This document shows positions 42,901 through 56,200 of a stretch of 64,000 nucleotides of DNA, piece by piece (within the stretch, counting starts at the first letter, position 1; each line of letters begins with the position of its first letter). Source of the DNA: Baylisascaris procyonis (lineage: Eukaryota; Nematoda; Chromadorea; Rhabditida; Ascarididae); assembly GCA_037389465.1 (NCBI GenBank), contig JAZARR010000207.1, positions 35,223 to 99,222 of the forward strand, in the 5' to 3' direction. The position numbers and the translations under genes are program-made. The notes beneath the pieces were generated by a model. It was not told the DNA's origin and did not search any database. It saw only the letters and a program-made list of their open reading frames with translations.

Positions 42901-45725
42901 GTTTCGAAAAGAACTGTATTTTATTAACAACAAAGCGAAATTCGAGAAACAAAAAACTTTCCTAAGAGCAACACAACAAGTGCCCAACTTAAAATTTGAA
43001 ACGAGCAACAAAACAAACAAGCAAACATGAAACAAACAACAATTAAGCAATAAGTACATAAATGAAACGAATTAATGACCAGCCGTTTCATAGGTCTGAC
43101 TATAACGACCAATAACCTTGACTTAACTGGCATACTATCATATTTCTGAAATGCATTCATCAATCATTCTCCATAACAAGGGTACTTTCTTGCAAAATGA
43201 TGCCTATTCTTCACCCATGAAAGCGAGCTTTAAGGGAATAGAATCTGTCGAATTCTCTTTAAAAATGTACTCTATAGCAATGTTATCTCCTTCACGTGCA
43301 TGCGTATATGTACGCCTTCGCAAAGTTGTCACTGTTCGCAGTATTCGTACCGGTTCGCAATGTTGGTACCCCTTGTGCAAAGTTCGTCACTGTTCGCAGT
43401 ATTCGTACCGGTTCGCAATGTTGGTACCCCTTATGCAAACTTTGTCACTGTTCGCAGTATTCGTACCGGTTCGCAATGTTGGTACCCCTTATGCAAAGTT
43501 CGTCACTGTTCGCAGTATTCGTACCGGTTCGCAATGTTGGTACCCCTTATGCAAAGTTCGTCACTTTTCGCAGTATTCGTACCGGTTCGCAATGTTGGTA
43601 CCCCTTATGCAAAGTTCGTCACTGTTCGCAGTATTCGTACCGGTTCGCAATGTTGGTACCCCTTATGCAAAGTTCGTCACTGTTCGCAGTATTCGTACCG
43701 GTTCGCAATGTTGGTACCCCTTATGCAAAGTTCGTCACTGTTCGCAGTATTCGTACCGGTTCGCAATGTTGGTACCCCTTGTGCAAAGTTCGTCACTGTT
43801 CGCAGTATTCGTACCGGTTCGCAATGTTGGTACCCTTACGCAAAGTTCGTCACTGTTCGCAGTATTCGTACCGGCTCGCAATGTTGGTACCCCTTATGCA
43901 AAGTTCGTCACTGTTCGCAGTATTCGTACCGGTTCGCAATGTTGGTACCCCCTTATGCAAAGTTCGTCACCGTTCGCAGTATTCGTACCGGTTCGCAATG
44001 TTGGTACCCTTACGCAAAGTTCGTCACCGTTCGCAGTATTCGTACCGGTTCGCAATGTTGGTACCCTTACGCAAAGTTCGTCGCCGTGTTCCAAGGATTG
44101 GCAGGAGTGATATAAGACTAACCTGTTTGTCGTCACGGATATTATCCGGGTAGAATACTTTCGTGAACGGTGGCTCATCGGGTCTGAGAGGAAGTGCAGA
44201 TATGAAAACGGTAGGTATTTGCGTTGGAGAAAGATACTCATCCAAGAATGCATCTAACAGTACCACTCGGAAGCCGTGTTTCGTAGCATCCACGAAGTTT
44301 ATCGCTCTGCAAATATTCAAATTTTCACGAATCAAATGTTTTCCAGTTGATCATCGTGCTAGCAAAAGTCATCCGTAAAAACCAACTTCCTTCGACCATA
44401 ACACGAGCGGCCATAACATCGAAACTCAACCTGCTGTAAATGCGATTTGTCTCACCGCGAACTGTATGCAAATCTCCAGCTACATGTAAGAGCTTGTCTT
44501 TTTAAAGCCAAATCCAAGCGAATGTTGGCTCGTGACTAAAATTTTTTTAATATTATACTCATTAGAAACTTTTCAGAATCTATTTTGGTTTTTAGCTCAA
44601 TTGGCAACAATCTAATATGAGAAAATGGTGGTGAGTAATGCCTGGTACAAATATTTTTTCTCGCGGCAGCTGCTCGGCGCTTTAATGGCATCAATCTGTC
44701 TTTGATGTCAGACAGTGTTGTTAGATAAAGTCCTAGCAATGAAACAAAATTTATGAAACAAAAACTCAGTGTATATGATATGAATAATAGGGACCGTGAT
44801 GTATTAATGGTCAAACAAAGTAATGCGTACAACTTTTCACAAAAATTTTTGAAATATATACAACTAAACAGTGAAATTAATAAGCATTTTCTGCAGAAGC
44901 AACGTTGAAAATTGTAATAACAACTCATACTTAAATATTATCGACATTTAAATTCCCTTTCAAAACATAACGGGGTATACTTTTTGCAATAAATTATGCA
45001 AATATAGCATTACGTTTTCTTGCAGCAAAAAGCTAGCCAACGATTATAATAGAGTGACAATTTTATACTTATCTACGAGAGATAGAGATGTGATTGGGAA
45101 GAATCAAAATTGAACCTGCGGCAATAAGGATAAAATATCTGTAGAAATGTTACAAATATTTAAATGAAACGGTTTTTCGTAGAAGACTGACTTAACTAGT
45201 TTCTTTCTGGAGTAAAATAGACATTTTGGAGCAGGTTCTTTTGCAACTGTTGTCTCATCAGTATCATTTGTATTCCCTATCTTTGCTAGGGTAAAAGTAA
45301 CTAAGCCAAAAGGTTCTGACCTAGTTTCAAAAAGAAGTATAGAGAGTGGGGGATGAGGTGGCTGGATGATGATGAAATCATGATGTATCAATGACTCAAA
45401 AAAGTCATACACGAAACTTTTCTCAAAAATTTTTAAGACAGATACTCGATGAAACGACAAAATCAACGAGTACTTTCTGAGGAAACAACATTAAAACTTC
45501 GAAAAAATGATATCAATGCTTAAATTCTGAAAAAAAAAACATAGAGCCAATTTGAATAAAGAAATTTCACTGGAACGGAAATAAAAATAGAATCAAATCT
45601 TTCAAAAATGAAAAACAAATTGATAGATCTAACCTTGTACTGACGAAGAAGCGTTGATATTTCGGCATTGCACCAACAGTGAAATGAATAAGCGATAAGA
45701 TGGCGATTGTCAATAGGTGTAGCAT
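39997..45725 (-). CDS. Secreted or surface protein with fibronectin type III-like folds, 7 exons
   Basis: Read on the minus strand, exons are 45725-45634, 45476-45116, 44492-44431, 44306-44123, 42571-42348, 40505-40294 and 40151-39997. Phases fit at every junction, giving 429 residues. Residues 1-19 (MLHLLTIAILSLIHFTVGA) are a clear signal peptide. Residues about 172-265 read like an FN3 fold: RVVLLDAFLDEY, VFISALPLRPDEPPF, then SWYYVCVEWENF (243-254) and a following Cys, the late-strand Y-x-V-C-V pattern of FN3. A second similar unit with YGQFCLLEEP follows. The end is a small-residue stretch (AASASTP) and a hydrophobic tail (about 412-429) with nothing after it, like a GPI-anchor signal or a tail anchor. 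Exons 2 and 3 are the least certain; exons 4-7 are solid. Exact family and function are unknown; a role in adhesion or at the cell surface is inferred from architecture. Confidence 0.75.
43317..44092. repeat. Second locus of the 58-bp minisatellite, about 13 copies, inverted, in an intron
   Basis: The unit repeats every 58 bases and is the reverse complement of the core unit at 32446-33420. It lies within intron 44122-42572 of the minus-strand gene. There are no diverged 19-bp flanks here: the array begins and ends abruptly. Most units carry cactg; the last three carry caccg. The 319-, 285- and 271-codon plus-strand ORFs are repeat read-through. Confidence 0.95.
44580..44930 (-). repeat. Diverged duplicate of exon 2 within the following intron
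   Basis: On the minus strand this segment aligns with 45480-45116. Both begin after a Tyr-rich acceptor with aaa, then share attNNtttttNNNttt, aaaatttttNNgaaaagtt, acttNNtttga and attNatacatca. It is about 65-70% similar by eye. Its open frame (130 codons) is Cys- and Leu-rich and does not fit the gene model, so it is probably a dead exon copy. Confidence 0.45.
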
Positions 45726-46042
45726 AATTAGATTGCCTTGTATTGGGTGATCCCTCAGAACGTCAGACTCTTCTTGATAGTAAACTGACGAAGTGGGCGG
45801 AGCACGTACAACGCAAATACAACCTTTCGATGAATGAGCGATACGAATCTAATAGATGGGCGGTACCTCTGTGAAATCCGCACTCTTGCACTTGCAAGAA
45901 TCCCAGACTTCAAAGGATATGAACCTGAAAAATGGTGTTTTAGAAATTCCAGAACAAACCTTCAGAGCATATTGCCAGCATGTATGACACGTCTAATGAT
46001 ATAGCAATATAGCATATAGCATGTATTCGCACAGCTTAAATA

Positions 46043-46900
46043 TTGGAACGCCCGCTCCTAGTATTGCGTTACTCAACAATTGCTTGCCTTTCTAGCCAGT
46101 CGAAGTGGCCCTGCCGTTGCCGTTTATGTGCAGATGCGGTTTTGCGATACCCTCAGGTCAAAGGTATCTTTGTAAAAACAAGAACGATTGTGCACACACC
46201 AAACTATAAATGGTTGTTTATCCCGCATCGATTGTTGCGATGGTCTGTACGCATCCCACCTCGGGTTGAAAACGATTCTGCCCGCCGTCCTCAGATTTAT
46301 GGTGTGGCAGGAGTCATTCATTGTCCTTGCGAGACTACAAACAATTTCACTCTGCACTTTCCTGCGAAAAAAATACGGCCGAAAGTCCAACCTATTATCA
46401 ATCTATATTATAGGTTCAAATATTACATGTTTTCAGGATGTGCACTTTCTGAAGACTCACTGTTTCTCTTTTGATAAATTTCCAGGTACCAACAAAGAAA
46501 AACAAAGTTGATGCTCTCATAAACTGAGAGGAAAAATGTGCCAAACGGCCTGATGATAAAACTTTTTGCAACCTGACCAACCAAACAATTTCATAAACTG
46601 TTAAAAAATTATTAAACATGCGTAACGAGATATTCCTAATCTGATTGAAGTGACTGCTTGAGAAGCCTTTTGCTAAACGATTTATTTTTCAGTGCTCTTG
46701 CAAAATTGCATTTGCGAATTTCCAAACGCATTTGTGTCTGTCCTCAGCTTTTGCGTAGGTGTGTACTTACATGTTTGGAAAATCCAATTCGGCAACTTGC
46801 AGGCACTTGAAGGTGGCAAAAATTTATATACATCTTTCTCACTCTATCAAATGGCATTTTATAGCGACCCCATTTATGAAAGGTGGTTAATACGATAAGC
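46043..46900. other. GC-richer island with overlapping open frames, unassigned
   Basis: Open frames of 143 codons (plus, 46043-46474), 107 codons (plus, 46188-46511) and 88 codons (minus, 46390-46124) overlap, and 68- and 60-codon frames follow on the two strands to 46926. The composition differs sharply from the AT-rich DNA on both sides. I recognise no domain in any frame. Options are an unidentified exon, a transposon relic or the promoter region of the minus-strand gene whose start is 320 bases away. Confidence 0.3.
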
Positions 46901-47534
46901 GAAACTGTAAAAGCACATATTACCAACTCATGCGATGCGCTTTTCCATTTGCGTCAACCGGATCGATTATAAAATATGATCAACTAATGTGAAATAGACA
47001 CATTTCTTGAAACATCTGAGTGTCAGTAACTGTCTAAAACTTCTTCGAAGCTGATAGATTAACCTGATGCTTAGTGCGACCACCTTATGGGGTAGGCAAC
47101 ACTCATCGATATCACCGGTAACGTAGGGTAATATTACCGAGTTACTAATATCGTCCAAGGAAAAAACTGACACATGTAGAGATGACGTTAACCGCCATGT
47201 TGCACTTCGAAAACACAAATTAGAAAAACCTTATGGAAAGGTTGACCTTAATCTCAACTGAAAAGGGCTTTCAGCAAGCGAAAAAAAAACTGCTTTCGAA
47301 GCAAGGAATACTTCTATGCGTATATGAGAATTGAATGCCAAATATAGCAAAATGTCATGAGAGACTTGCTTTGCATAATGGCATTCATCGATTGGCGAAA
47401 ACCTTCAAGAAAATATCTAATAAAATTTCAATTTTGGCGATTAACACAAGTTATTATTAATCGTAGAATTATGTGAATAGCAAATAAAATATAGGAGCAT
47501 CTAGAAAAACGTTGAAGAAAAGAGGCGTACAAAA

Positions 47535-47685
47535 AAGATGAAAATTACAAGTCAAACGGGAAAAGATGAAAACTATAGATCGAACCGGAAAAGATGAAAA
47601 TTGTAAGCAAAACCGGAAAATCCAAAAATTATAGGCAAAACCGGAAAAGATGAAAACTATAAGCAGAGCCGGAAAAAAATAATTA
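47535..47685. repeat. Imperfect tandem repeat of about 32 bases
   Basis: About five copies of accggaaaagatgaaaatta-like units with variable ends, purine-rich on the plus strand. Confidence 0.75.
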
Positions 47686-49531
47686 TTGAGACATCTTTGA
47701 ATGACTATAAAATCGTTTTAAAATGTAAAGATGAGTCAACGAAAGGGCAGCAGATAAGGAAACTCTTCGCTCAATCATAAACAATATTGGATAAATTTAT
47801 CATCTCACTAAAAACCAAATTTAGAATAAACGGCTTTCAACTGAGAACGATAGCAATTGTCTAAAAAACCTAAAAAATCAGCGCTATTTAATAAAATCTC
47901 AAGCTTTTCGCTCACTGTTGAATATCTCTTAGTAAATATTGGTATTTTTAAAGGGCGCAATGAGGCATATTATATAATTCTAGTCTCACATGCCTGAGAA
48001 GAGAGTTTACGACGTCGATATATAGTGACTGAGGATTTCGAATTTCCGCATTCCTGCTCTATATGCTCTCAATGACAAGTCGCTACTAAATGATCATAGT
48101 TCACAATAAACGTGTTATCGAATTATTATTTTACCATTAATAACCATTCCAACTTTATCAATAAAGCATAAATCTCTAGGAGATCATATATAATATTCGG
48201 TAGATTCAAGAGGCCATAGATGAAGCCAATGAAAGATAAGCATAGGTGATGTTAGCTAATGGGGTTCACTATCAATAGTAAACGAACCGAATGAAAAAGT
48301 AGCGCCACGACGTTTATGTCGCGAAAATGGATACTGATGAAAGCAGAGGAGCTCTCTCGCCTATACTCATTTGCAAACGTAAATATTCCTCGCCAATAAT
48401 TAACTAGATCGTGTGCTCATTGAAGACTCATTTTCAATTTCTAATATAAGAATATTCGCCGATTTCTTTGAGAAATTTGATTGCAAAATGCTTAGGATCG
48501 AAATGAAAAGCGTTAAATCGATTGAGCAATTTAAGCAAATATCAATTTTTTTTGGGGATGTTTTCCGCTATAATTAAAATTAAAATAAATATTAAATATT
48601 TGAAAAGATGATTCAAAAAATGAAAAAAAAGCAGAAAAAAACCTTAGAAGAGAATTTTCATCTTTTCACCAATTACCAATCGCTATAATTTATGCTGTGA
48701 TTATTGATGGTAAATTCTTGACTAGAATTTTCACTTATAAGTTAAGCAGTCTCGATTGACACTTTTATGCGCTATTCTTAGGTTGCATTTGGAACAATTT
48801 ATGAAAATTTTATCGATGAATTTATGTTGCCTGAATAAGGAAGAAATATTTTTATAAGAGATAATTCTAAATTGAAGAGAAATATGAAAAAAAGACACTG
48901 CACTCACTCCAAAATTTGATCTATTTTGTAAAAGAATATGCGACAACTGCTTAAAGATATGATATTAATGGAACGATTGATCTACGAAGAACTGTCAACT
49001 CAAAAAAAAAAGCAATCCATTCACTCTTTGCACCTCTTCAATGCTTCTTTTCTCCTTCTTCCCCCTCTTCTATTTGTAGGATTGCTGTTAGTAAATCTTC
49101 GTGATGAGATTCTTAGCTAGTAAATAAAGCGCAAATTGGTTCAGTAGTAATAGGGAATTGAATTAACTATTTTCGCGTATGCGTGAAGTTTCACAACAGC
49201 TTTATTTGGGCGAATTTTATGCACTTATAGAAAATACTTTCAGGAAATGTACATGTTTCTCATCGTATTTCATATTGCATATTTTCAATGGGAATTTCCT
49301 ATTCGTCGCAATAGATGCAACAATTTCATTTATCGTACAAAGATAGCTTTTTTGCATTAGAATAAATGCGCGCCAAAAATGCACCGTCACATTGAACAAA
49401 TATCTAAAATCTCTGCCATTTTCACGCATATCCAAGTAATATTTGGAAATGTATTATGGCAAAGGAAACCTATATTTTATTTTATGTGCATCTACATCTC
49501 TATTTGACTACGTTTCTGCCCGGTACGATCA

Positions 49532-49534
<3 letters not shown>

Positions 49535-49586
<52 letters not shown>
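49535..49586. repeat. (TA)n microsatellite
   Basis: A perfect TA run of about 26 units. The 77-codon ORF across it (49456-49689) is not credible as a protein. Confidence 0.96.
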
Positions 49587-49590
<4 letters not shown>

Positions 49591-52500
49591 ATAGCTATCC
49601 AAGAGGGTAAAGCTTCTAAATGTGTATTAAATTTGAAGGATGATACCGCTAACTTTCCAAAAAAAATTTATTTTCATTTATTTTCCTAATTTTAGGTAGT
49701 TTCCAAAAACTTATGGAACGATTTAAATGAAGTTTTGAAATGAATCATTCGGAATCAGTAAAAAAATTTGAGAGAAAAAAATGAACATCTTAAACTGCTT
49801 AAATTTTTGGTAAGAGAAATTGAATTCTTTTGTTTGCTTCGAATTTTCTGGGAAAAAATCAAATCGTTTAAAGTCCCGCAAAAGAATTTCCATCAAATAT
49901 TGTAGTCTAGCAAAGAACTTGAGTAATCCTATATGATGAGCAAAGAAAAAAGAGCGCCTTATACGAACGTTCTTAAGAAAATTAAAATCCGAGTGAACAT
50001 TACGAGAAGATCATCAAGAAATAAATGGAAATATGCTAATGAAGGTGTATCAATATTCACTTTTGCATCCGGTTTATTTGACAAACCAATTTCAGATTAA
50101 AACCTTTGCACCCCCTTACTTAACCAATCAATTTCAGGTTTAAATAAAGGATTTGGAATAATAGCTTTAAACTTTAATGAATTCGCCGATCGAAATGACA
50201 TTGAAATTCGATCAGTGAAAAAGAATGTAATTTTCTCAATATGTTTAAGTATTTATAAGTGATTTTGAAATTGAAGGATCAAACAAAAATCATCGCATAA
50301 TTAGATTATTCTACAGGTGTACTATAGTAACCAAGTTTCATAGCTCTAGCTTCAATGTACCCGAAGTTGAGTCCGAAGGCGCGCATGGATCCGAGTTTAG
50401 ACATACACATAAATGCGCAAATATGCAGCATCGCGTTCAAAAAAAAAATCAAAAAAAAACTCATGCAAATCAGATCTGCTAAAGCGCATAATAAATAATG
50501 CATTAACCGATGTGGCGATTTGTTAGTGCAAAGACGTGAGGCGTAAGTCAAATTAGTGTTAAATGTAGTGCAAACAACTTCACTTAATATCTAAAAGAAC
50601 TAAGAAAATATTCACATTTCTTCTAGATTTTCGCTTAATCTGATTGGGTTTATAGTTGAAGTCAATGAGGACATGCTGTTGAGGTCTAAATTCACCGCAA
50701 AAGCTGTTATTAATCTTTACAATGGAGTAGATTGTTGATCTCATAGTAACGCTGAGCTCAAAATTCTCCAGTCTTAGACGGGGAAGCGGGGTCGTGGCTT
50801 CCCTATCAAAATATTCTCATCCAACAACGTTTCATTTCTGAGATAAAGGACGTTTAACTCAGCTGAAGAATAGCGTTAAATTCGAGGCAATATGATCTGC
50901 ATAATTTAGCAATGTGGTCTAGTGTCATTCATTTTGCGTGCAATGCGCACGCATTTGTGATGCATTGTAGTGTGACCTCGAGCGATAGCCACCAACCCTT
51001 GCATTCCCCTTTCTTCATCAGCGATCTTTCATGCTCATTCATTTCATAAAATCTTTCATAATTGAAGAAGAAATTAGCTTTCAACTACCTTTACATCATT
51101 AATAAACCTTCGTTTCGAATTTAAAAATAAATAAATGCAAAAAAGGTAACCACACCTGCTAAGGCATTTGATGGAATTATTAAAAGATAAGAAAGATCAA
51201 GCAAAATCTGTTCAGGGGCTCTTTACATCTAAAATATGAGCATTTCTGATCGATGCCAAATTATGCTACAGTAGCAGTATATACTATCATATTTAGCACT
51301 AAAGTTTGAAAGGCATATTTAAGTTTTCAAATAAACCCATAAAAAGTTCAACTGTATCATTTTTGAATTGAAGAGAGCAAAAATTTATAAATATCACTAT
51401 CTTCTTTCGTTCCCCCAGTTGATTTTCGTTTAATTAAAGATGAAATTCTTTAAAAGTATATAAGTCGATGAGTTATTTCGTTTGTTGAAAAAGTTCGCAT
51501 TTTAAGATGCTCTATGAAATGGAAAATCTCAGTGCAGAGGAAATTTTTTGAAATTCGAAAAGCGCTCTCAAGGAAAATCTTTCTAAAATGGTAAAATGTA
51601 AAATCTGAGCTTAATTTGAATCGGGATTTGTTTAATTTTTCAACAAACTCGAATTTCAGTAACTAAGGAATATTAATTTACTCTACTAGAGTTTCAGTAT
51701 TGGAATACTGCAATGACATTTCCACACAAAGGATAGATGGTTGACTACTACCTCAAAAAATTTTACTTCCGTTAAAAAATATTTCTCGAAAAAATAAATT
51801 TCAATGAATAAGATGGGTTACTAAGAAAATGAATTACTAAGATTTAGGAAAAAATGAGCTTAATGATTGAATGAGTTTTAAACCGTTGGAGATTGCAGCG
51901 TAATTTAGATTTCGACCAGATCAATAGAGTTGTAACAATAATTAAATTTGCATGTCTTAGTGATGATAAAAGCTAACAGAGATTTTTATATAAAAAATAT
52001 ATATCAGGTTTTTCTCAAATTTCATCAGTAAAGATTAGGCCTGCAATGATAAAAAGGAAGAATGATTGAAAACTATGGCATCACATTCGACGTGATCGAT
52101 CAATCAATCAGAAATCGATCACTCATATTGAATAGGATTAGATCAATCAGTCCAAATGAAGTCAGTAAGTTAATAGCTGAGAAGTAAAATATGCGAAAAT
52201 AGGAAATATCACTAGTAAAAGCGTTGACGAAGATTTGTGAAGTGAAGCTACAACGGACACAGCGTTACATAATTTCATTTGCCAAGCATGGGGTCTTTAT
52301 GCAAAATTAGCTCTCTCTACGACGTCGTAATGATCACTGAAGAGTGAAAAGCATTTTGAGTGAACATTCTTTAACGTTCAACGATATTAGAATAAACAAC
52401 TATACTAGTTGAACAAAATATATTACTATAGGAGAGTCATAAAGTCTAGCTAAAAAATTTCCTAACAAGATAAGTGCTGAAGAATAACGAAGTCCAATAG

Positions 52501-53085
52501 TCTTATATCACTATGCAATCAGTTCGCACTATCACTGATAAGTAGATCTCTAACGAAAGAAACGAAAATGATCGAAAATTGCAACGGCAGTTGAATGTTT
52601 ACCCGCTATAGAACATAGGAGGGAAGACTGCCACGGCAAAGACCTAAACTATACGACATTCCTAAGCTCCTTTTAGTATTTCAGCATTCGAGGTTAATTT
52701 ACGCGAAAACCGAAATATAACCAGCAAAGCTATGAGAAATAAACTCGAAAGTTACTGCTAAAATGCAACTATACTTTGGTCAATCTACATTGCTGTTTAG
52801 CAATCTTTTCATTACAATCTTAACATATATTTTATGATATGCACGAAAGGCTAACTTTTCATGTAATGCTACTTATTACTACAACAATTCTAACTTCATA
52901 GATATTATAAGGCACTAAACAATCTATGCGTAGAACTGACATACTGGTTTCTTTCTAGCCGGTACGTTAGTTTATTTCAGTCCTCTTAATTCTAATTTCA
53001 TAATGTTTTAAGCTTATTTCCCGCTTTTACACAAAACTGTTGTTATATTTTTCACAAAAATAAACAGCGAATTTTGCGCTACACT

Positions 53086-53253
53086 ATGACCGAAGTAATC
53101 AAGGATGCCGTGAAGGTGGAAGCGTTTGATGCATTTTGTAACTACAAATCATCTGAGCCTATTTCTGCGTCTAGTCCTTTCCTCTTTGACAACCCTAACG
53201 ATCCTATACACTCTCATTCCTCGACACTGACTGCAATGTACCATGGAGATTAG
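53086..53253 (+). CDS. Candidate short ORF, 55 aa, unassigned
   Basis: ATG to TAG, with a balanced composition (MTEVIKDAVKVEAFDAF at the start, then Ser/Pro/Asp/Asn-rich) that differs from the Lys/Phe/Ile-rich chance frames nearby; its DNA is less AT-rich than its flanks. No signal peptide, no domain, and no adjoining exon that I can join with confidence. It could be a small protein, a fragment of a larger gene or chance. Confidence 0.2.
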   Translation: MTEVIKDAVKVEAFDAFCNYKSSEPISASSPFLFDNPNDPIHSHSSTLTAMYHGD

Positions 53254-56200
53254 CCAGAAGGATTTATTCGGTAAAGATTTCAGGTCAAGAATATGCACCA
53301 AAATCATCGGAAGGTGGTGGGGGCGGGGGGGGGGAGGGAGGGGGCAACGGAAAGAATCCTAAGAGCATTCTTGTCATCGATGAATTTTAACAAATATACC
53401 ACCTATCAGTAAATCAAAATCCAGAAATACCTTTCTTGATGTAGTAATAGATTCAATTCAGTAGCAACCTTGGTTTTACGTTACTCAATAAACTTTCTAA
53501 TTTCATCCTTCATATCACTCAATATTCAGAAAAAAGGATTTAATAGGAAAGAAAAGGTGGAAGGTTCAGGGATCTTTGATCTATCGCTTTTGCTACTAAA
53601 CAGACTCCTCAATTACATATAACCCTCTACATCCAATTCTCGTATCCCTTCTACATGATTCGACGTCATATGATTGTTTCGGTATATGGTCTTCTTAAGA
53701 TTTCAAGGTTAAGAAGCCACCTATTCTTATAGAGATCAATAAATTGTAAGGTAGTTGGAAAGTAATACTGGAAAAGGTTGTAAAGGTAGCAGAGATTTGT
53801 GCGAACAAGCACTCCCGCTCTAGTGGAACGCAATCGAGGGGAATGCTGAGTGCAATGAAACGATTTGCTGAGGAGAGAGGGTTGTACGAAAATGTTCCGG
53901 TTTATGAGGCATCTCTAATTCGATCTAAATACCTCACAAATATGCGTATCCAATTTGCACTTCTACTTTATGTTCATTTAGCGTAACGCAAAGTAATGCT
54001 TTTTCGTTGGTTTAAAAGCAACTTCAGTATTACTTTAAATGTATTCTAAGCGAATATCTATAGTATTTTCGCCATATTTGTTTGCCCTGTCAGAAAATAA
54101 GTGAGCATTTAACGATTGCCTATAGAACGGAAGCGAACTATGAAACTTTCCTATCTACTATGAAAATAATTGCAAAATAAAAATAATCTCTATTAAATAA
54201 ATCTAAAGATAAAACAGAAGTATTTTGAAAATGATGCAACGATGTAATATCGGCGCAGCAAGATGTAGTACGCAACCACTCGATCATAGAACATCTATGA
54301 TAGTTGGTGTTCATAGCCAACAGATATGCATTTAGTTGTTAGGTGACATCAAACGACTTACATAATCGATCGTTAAAGAAACGCCGACGAAGATCAAATG
54401 GAAGAAATTTGATCAATCCTATATGCTTGACTCAAGGGTAAAATGCCAACTATGAATAGCAACTGCGAAACAGAAATAAATTCGTAACTGTTTTTACCGC
54501 AAATTCGTATGAATATGACATTTTCAAGAAAATTTTTGAGAAAATTCTATTCTTCCTATCTCTATAAAAATTTTTCTTTGGTAGCAATCTTTACAACAAT
54601 CTAGCATTATTATTAAAAAAGCGATGACTTCAAAAAATGTGCTTATTTTTTATGCAAATCTTTTATAAAATAGTACGGACAAAATGCTTCTAATGCACGA
54701 TGCCATTCTGTTAGAAAAAAAAGTCCAAGAAGAAACACAGCCGAATAAAGAAGTAGACGAAAGTGTAGTTAATTTCATTCAAGTGAAACATCGACAACTA
54801 AATGGAATAATTTGCGCAATGTTCACTGACGTCGATGTAGTCTATGAATGCAATATCACGTTGAACGATAACCCGAATCATACTTGACAAAATAGATCAG
54901 TTAAGAAAGGTGAAATAAGGTGTAAACATGATCTTTGAAGACAAAATGCGTTATGCAAATTGACTTTTCGTTTGCTAGAAAAAATGTCTAAGGATGGGAA
55001 GGTGGGAAAAATGCCAATAAAGGCCCCAAATTTCGCTTTGAAACCGTAAAACTGCCTAAAATTATTTGCTTCCTTAAAAATGATCTTCCAAAAGCTCAAA
55101 TATATCCTAACACATTCAAATTATTCACCACTGAAAGCCGTTTGCTAGCCAATTATATAAAAATTGTTATATTTCGCTTAACCGATGTGACATTTAGAAG
55201 AAGATAATGGAAGTATCGAACAAAGACAATGCAAACTTGCAAAGACAATGCAAATTTTTCTAAGAATTTTAATTGATGGAAAATTCCAAAGATTTAGAAA
55301 GACAATGCAAAAAAATTTTTTAAAGTTTTTGGATGCGGGAACAACCTTAAAAATTTCGAAGGTTGTAACCGCACTCTTCCAGTTTTTTTTGGAGGGGGAG
55401 GTAGGAGTGATTTTGCCTATATACCACTTCGATAGCTTCATTATGCTATTTCGTGCTGATTTATGAAAATAACAGAGAAAGCTAAATCAATGAGCGTACC
55501 CAAAACGGAAGCGTTCGCGCTTGCAGGAAACGTTGCATTATGGATTTAGAAGCATAGCGTATGCCCTCGACTCAATGTTTAGATAACGAATATTTGCAAG
55601 TATAAACAATCTCATTCACAAATATTCTCTCAAAAAGCAACCGCTATAAATCGCCGTCTATGATTTTCCGTTTGTTTATAGCGCGGAAATGCCCTTGAAA
55701 AAATTACCACTAAGCAAAGCTGCACAAATACATCGAAAGTCATATTCAAATACTGCTAACATGAGTTTTTTGTTGCAATGCTATTCACCACATATTTGAG
55801 TCAACCAAAACTCTTCCCCTCTATTCTTTATCATGAATATGATTCCCTTCATACCTAGATGATATAGGTAAAAAGTGAATAAGTCCAAAGATTTTCATTA
55901 TTATATATAGTTTTCTTGCAGGTATTCTTATAATGACCATTCATTAATTACCCGGCAAATGTTCAGTAGTTATGAATTCAATCACAGCGACAATTCTACT
56001 AGAAAAGCGCACAACAAGAATTCAATGAAAGCAGATGAATCTCTAGCTATGGTTAAATTAGATTCGTATGCATCACGATGATTAGGGAGCTCGATGTTAT
56101 TTCATATCTGGTTAATTCCCGGTTGAGTTACCCGACTGACCTCGGCCAACAATCAGAAATGGATTACGATGACGACCATCATCGATGTTTAGCACTATAG

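Larger units (their letters stand above)
46930..53085. other. AT-rich stretch with no established gene
   Basis: Open frames here are short (60-83 codons), often overlap on both strands and have no family features. The content I can support is the small repeat at 47535, the TA run at 49535 and scattered homopolymers. Confidence 0.5.
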
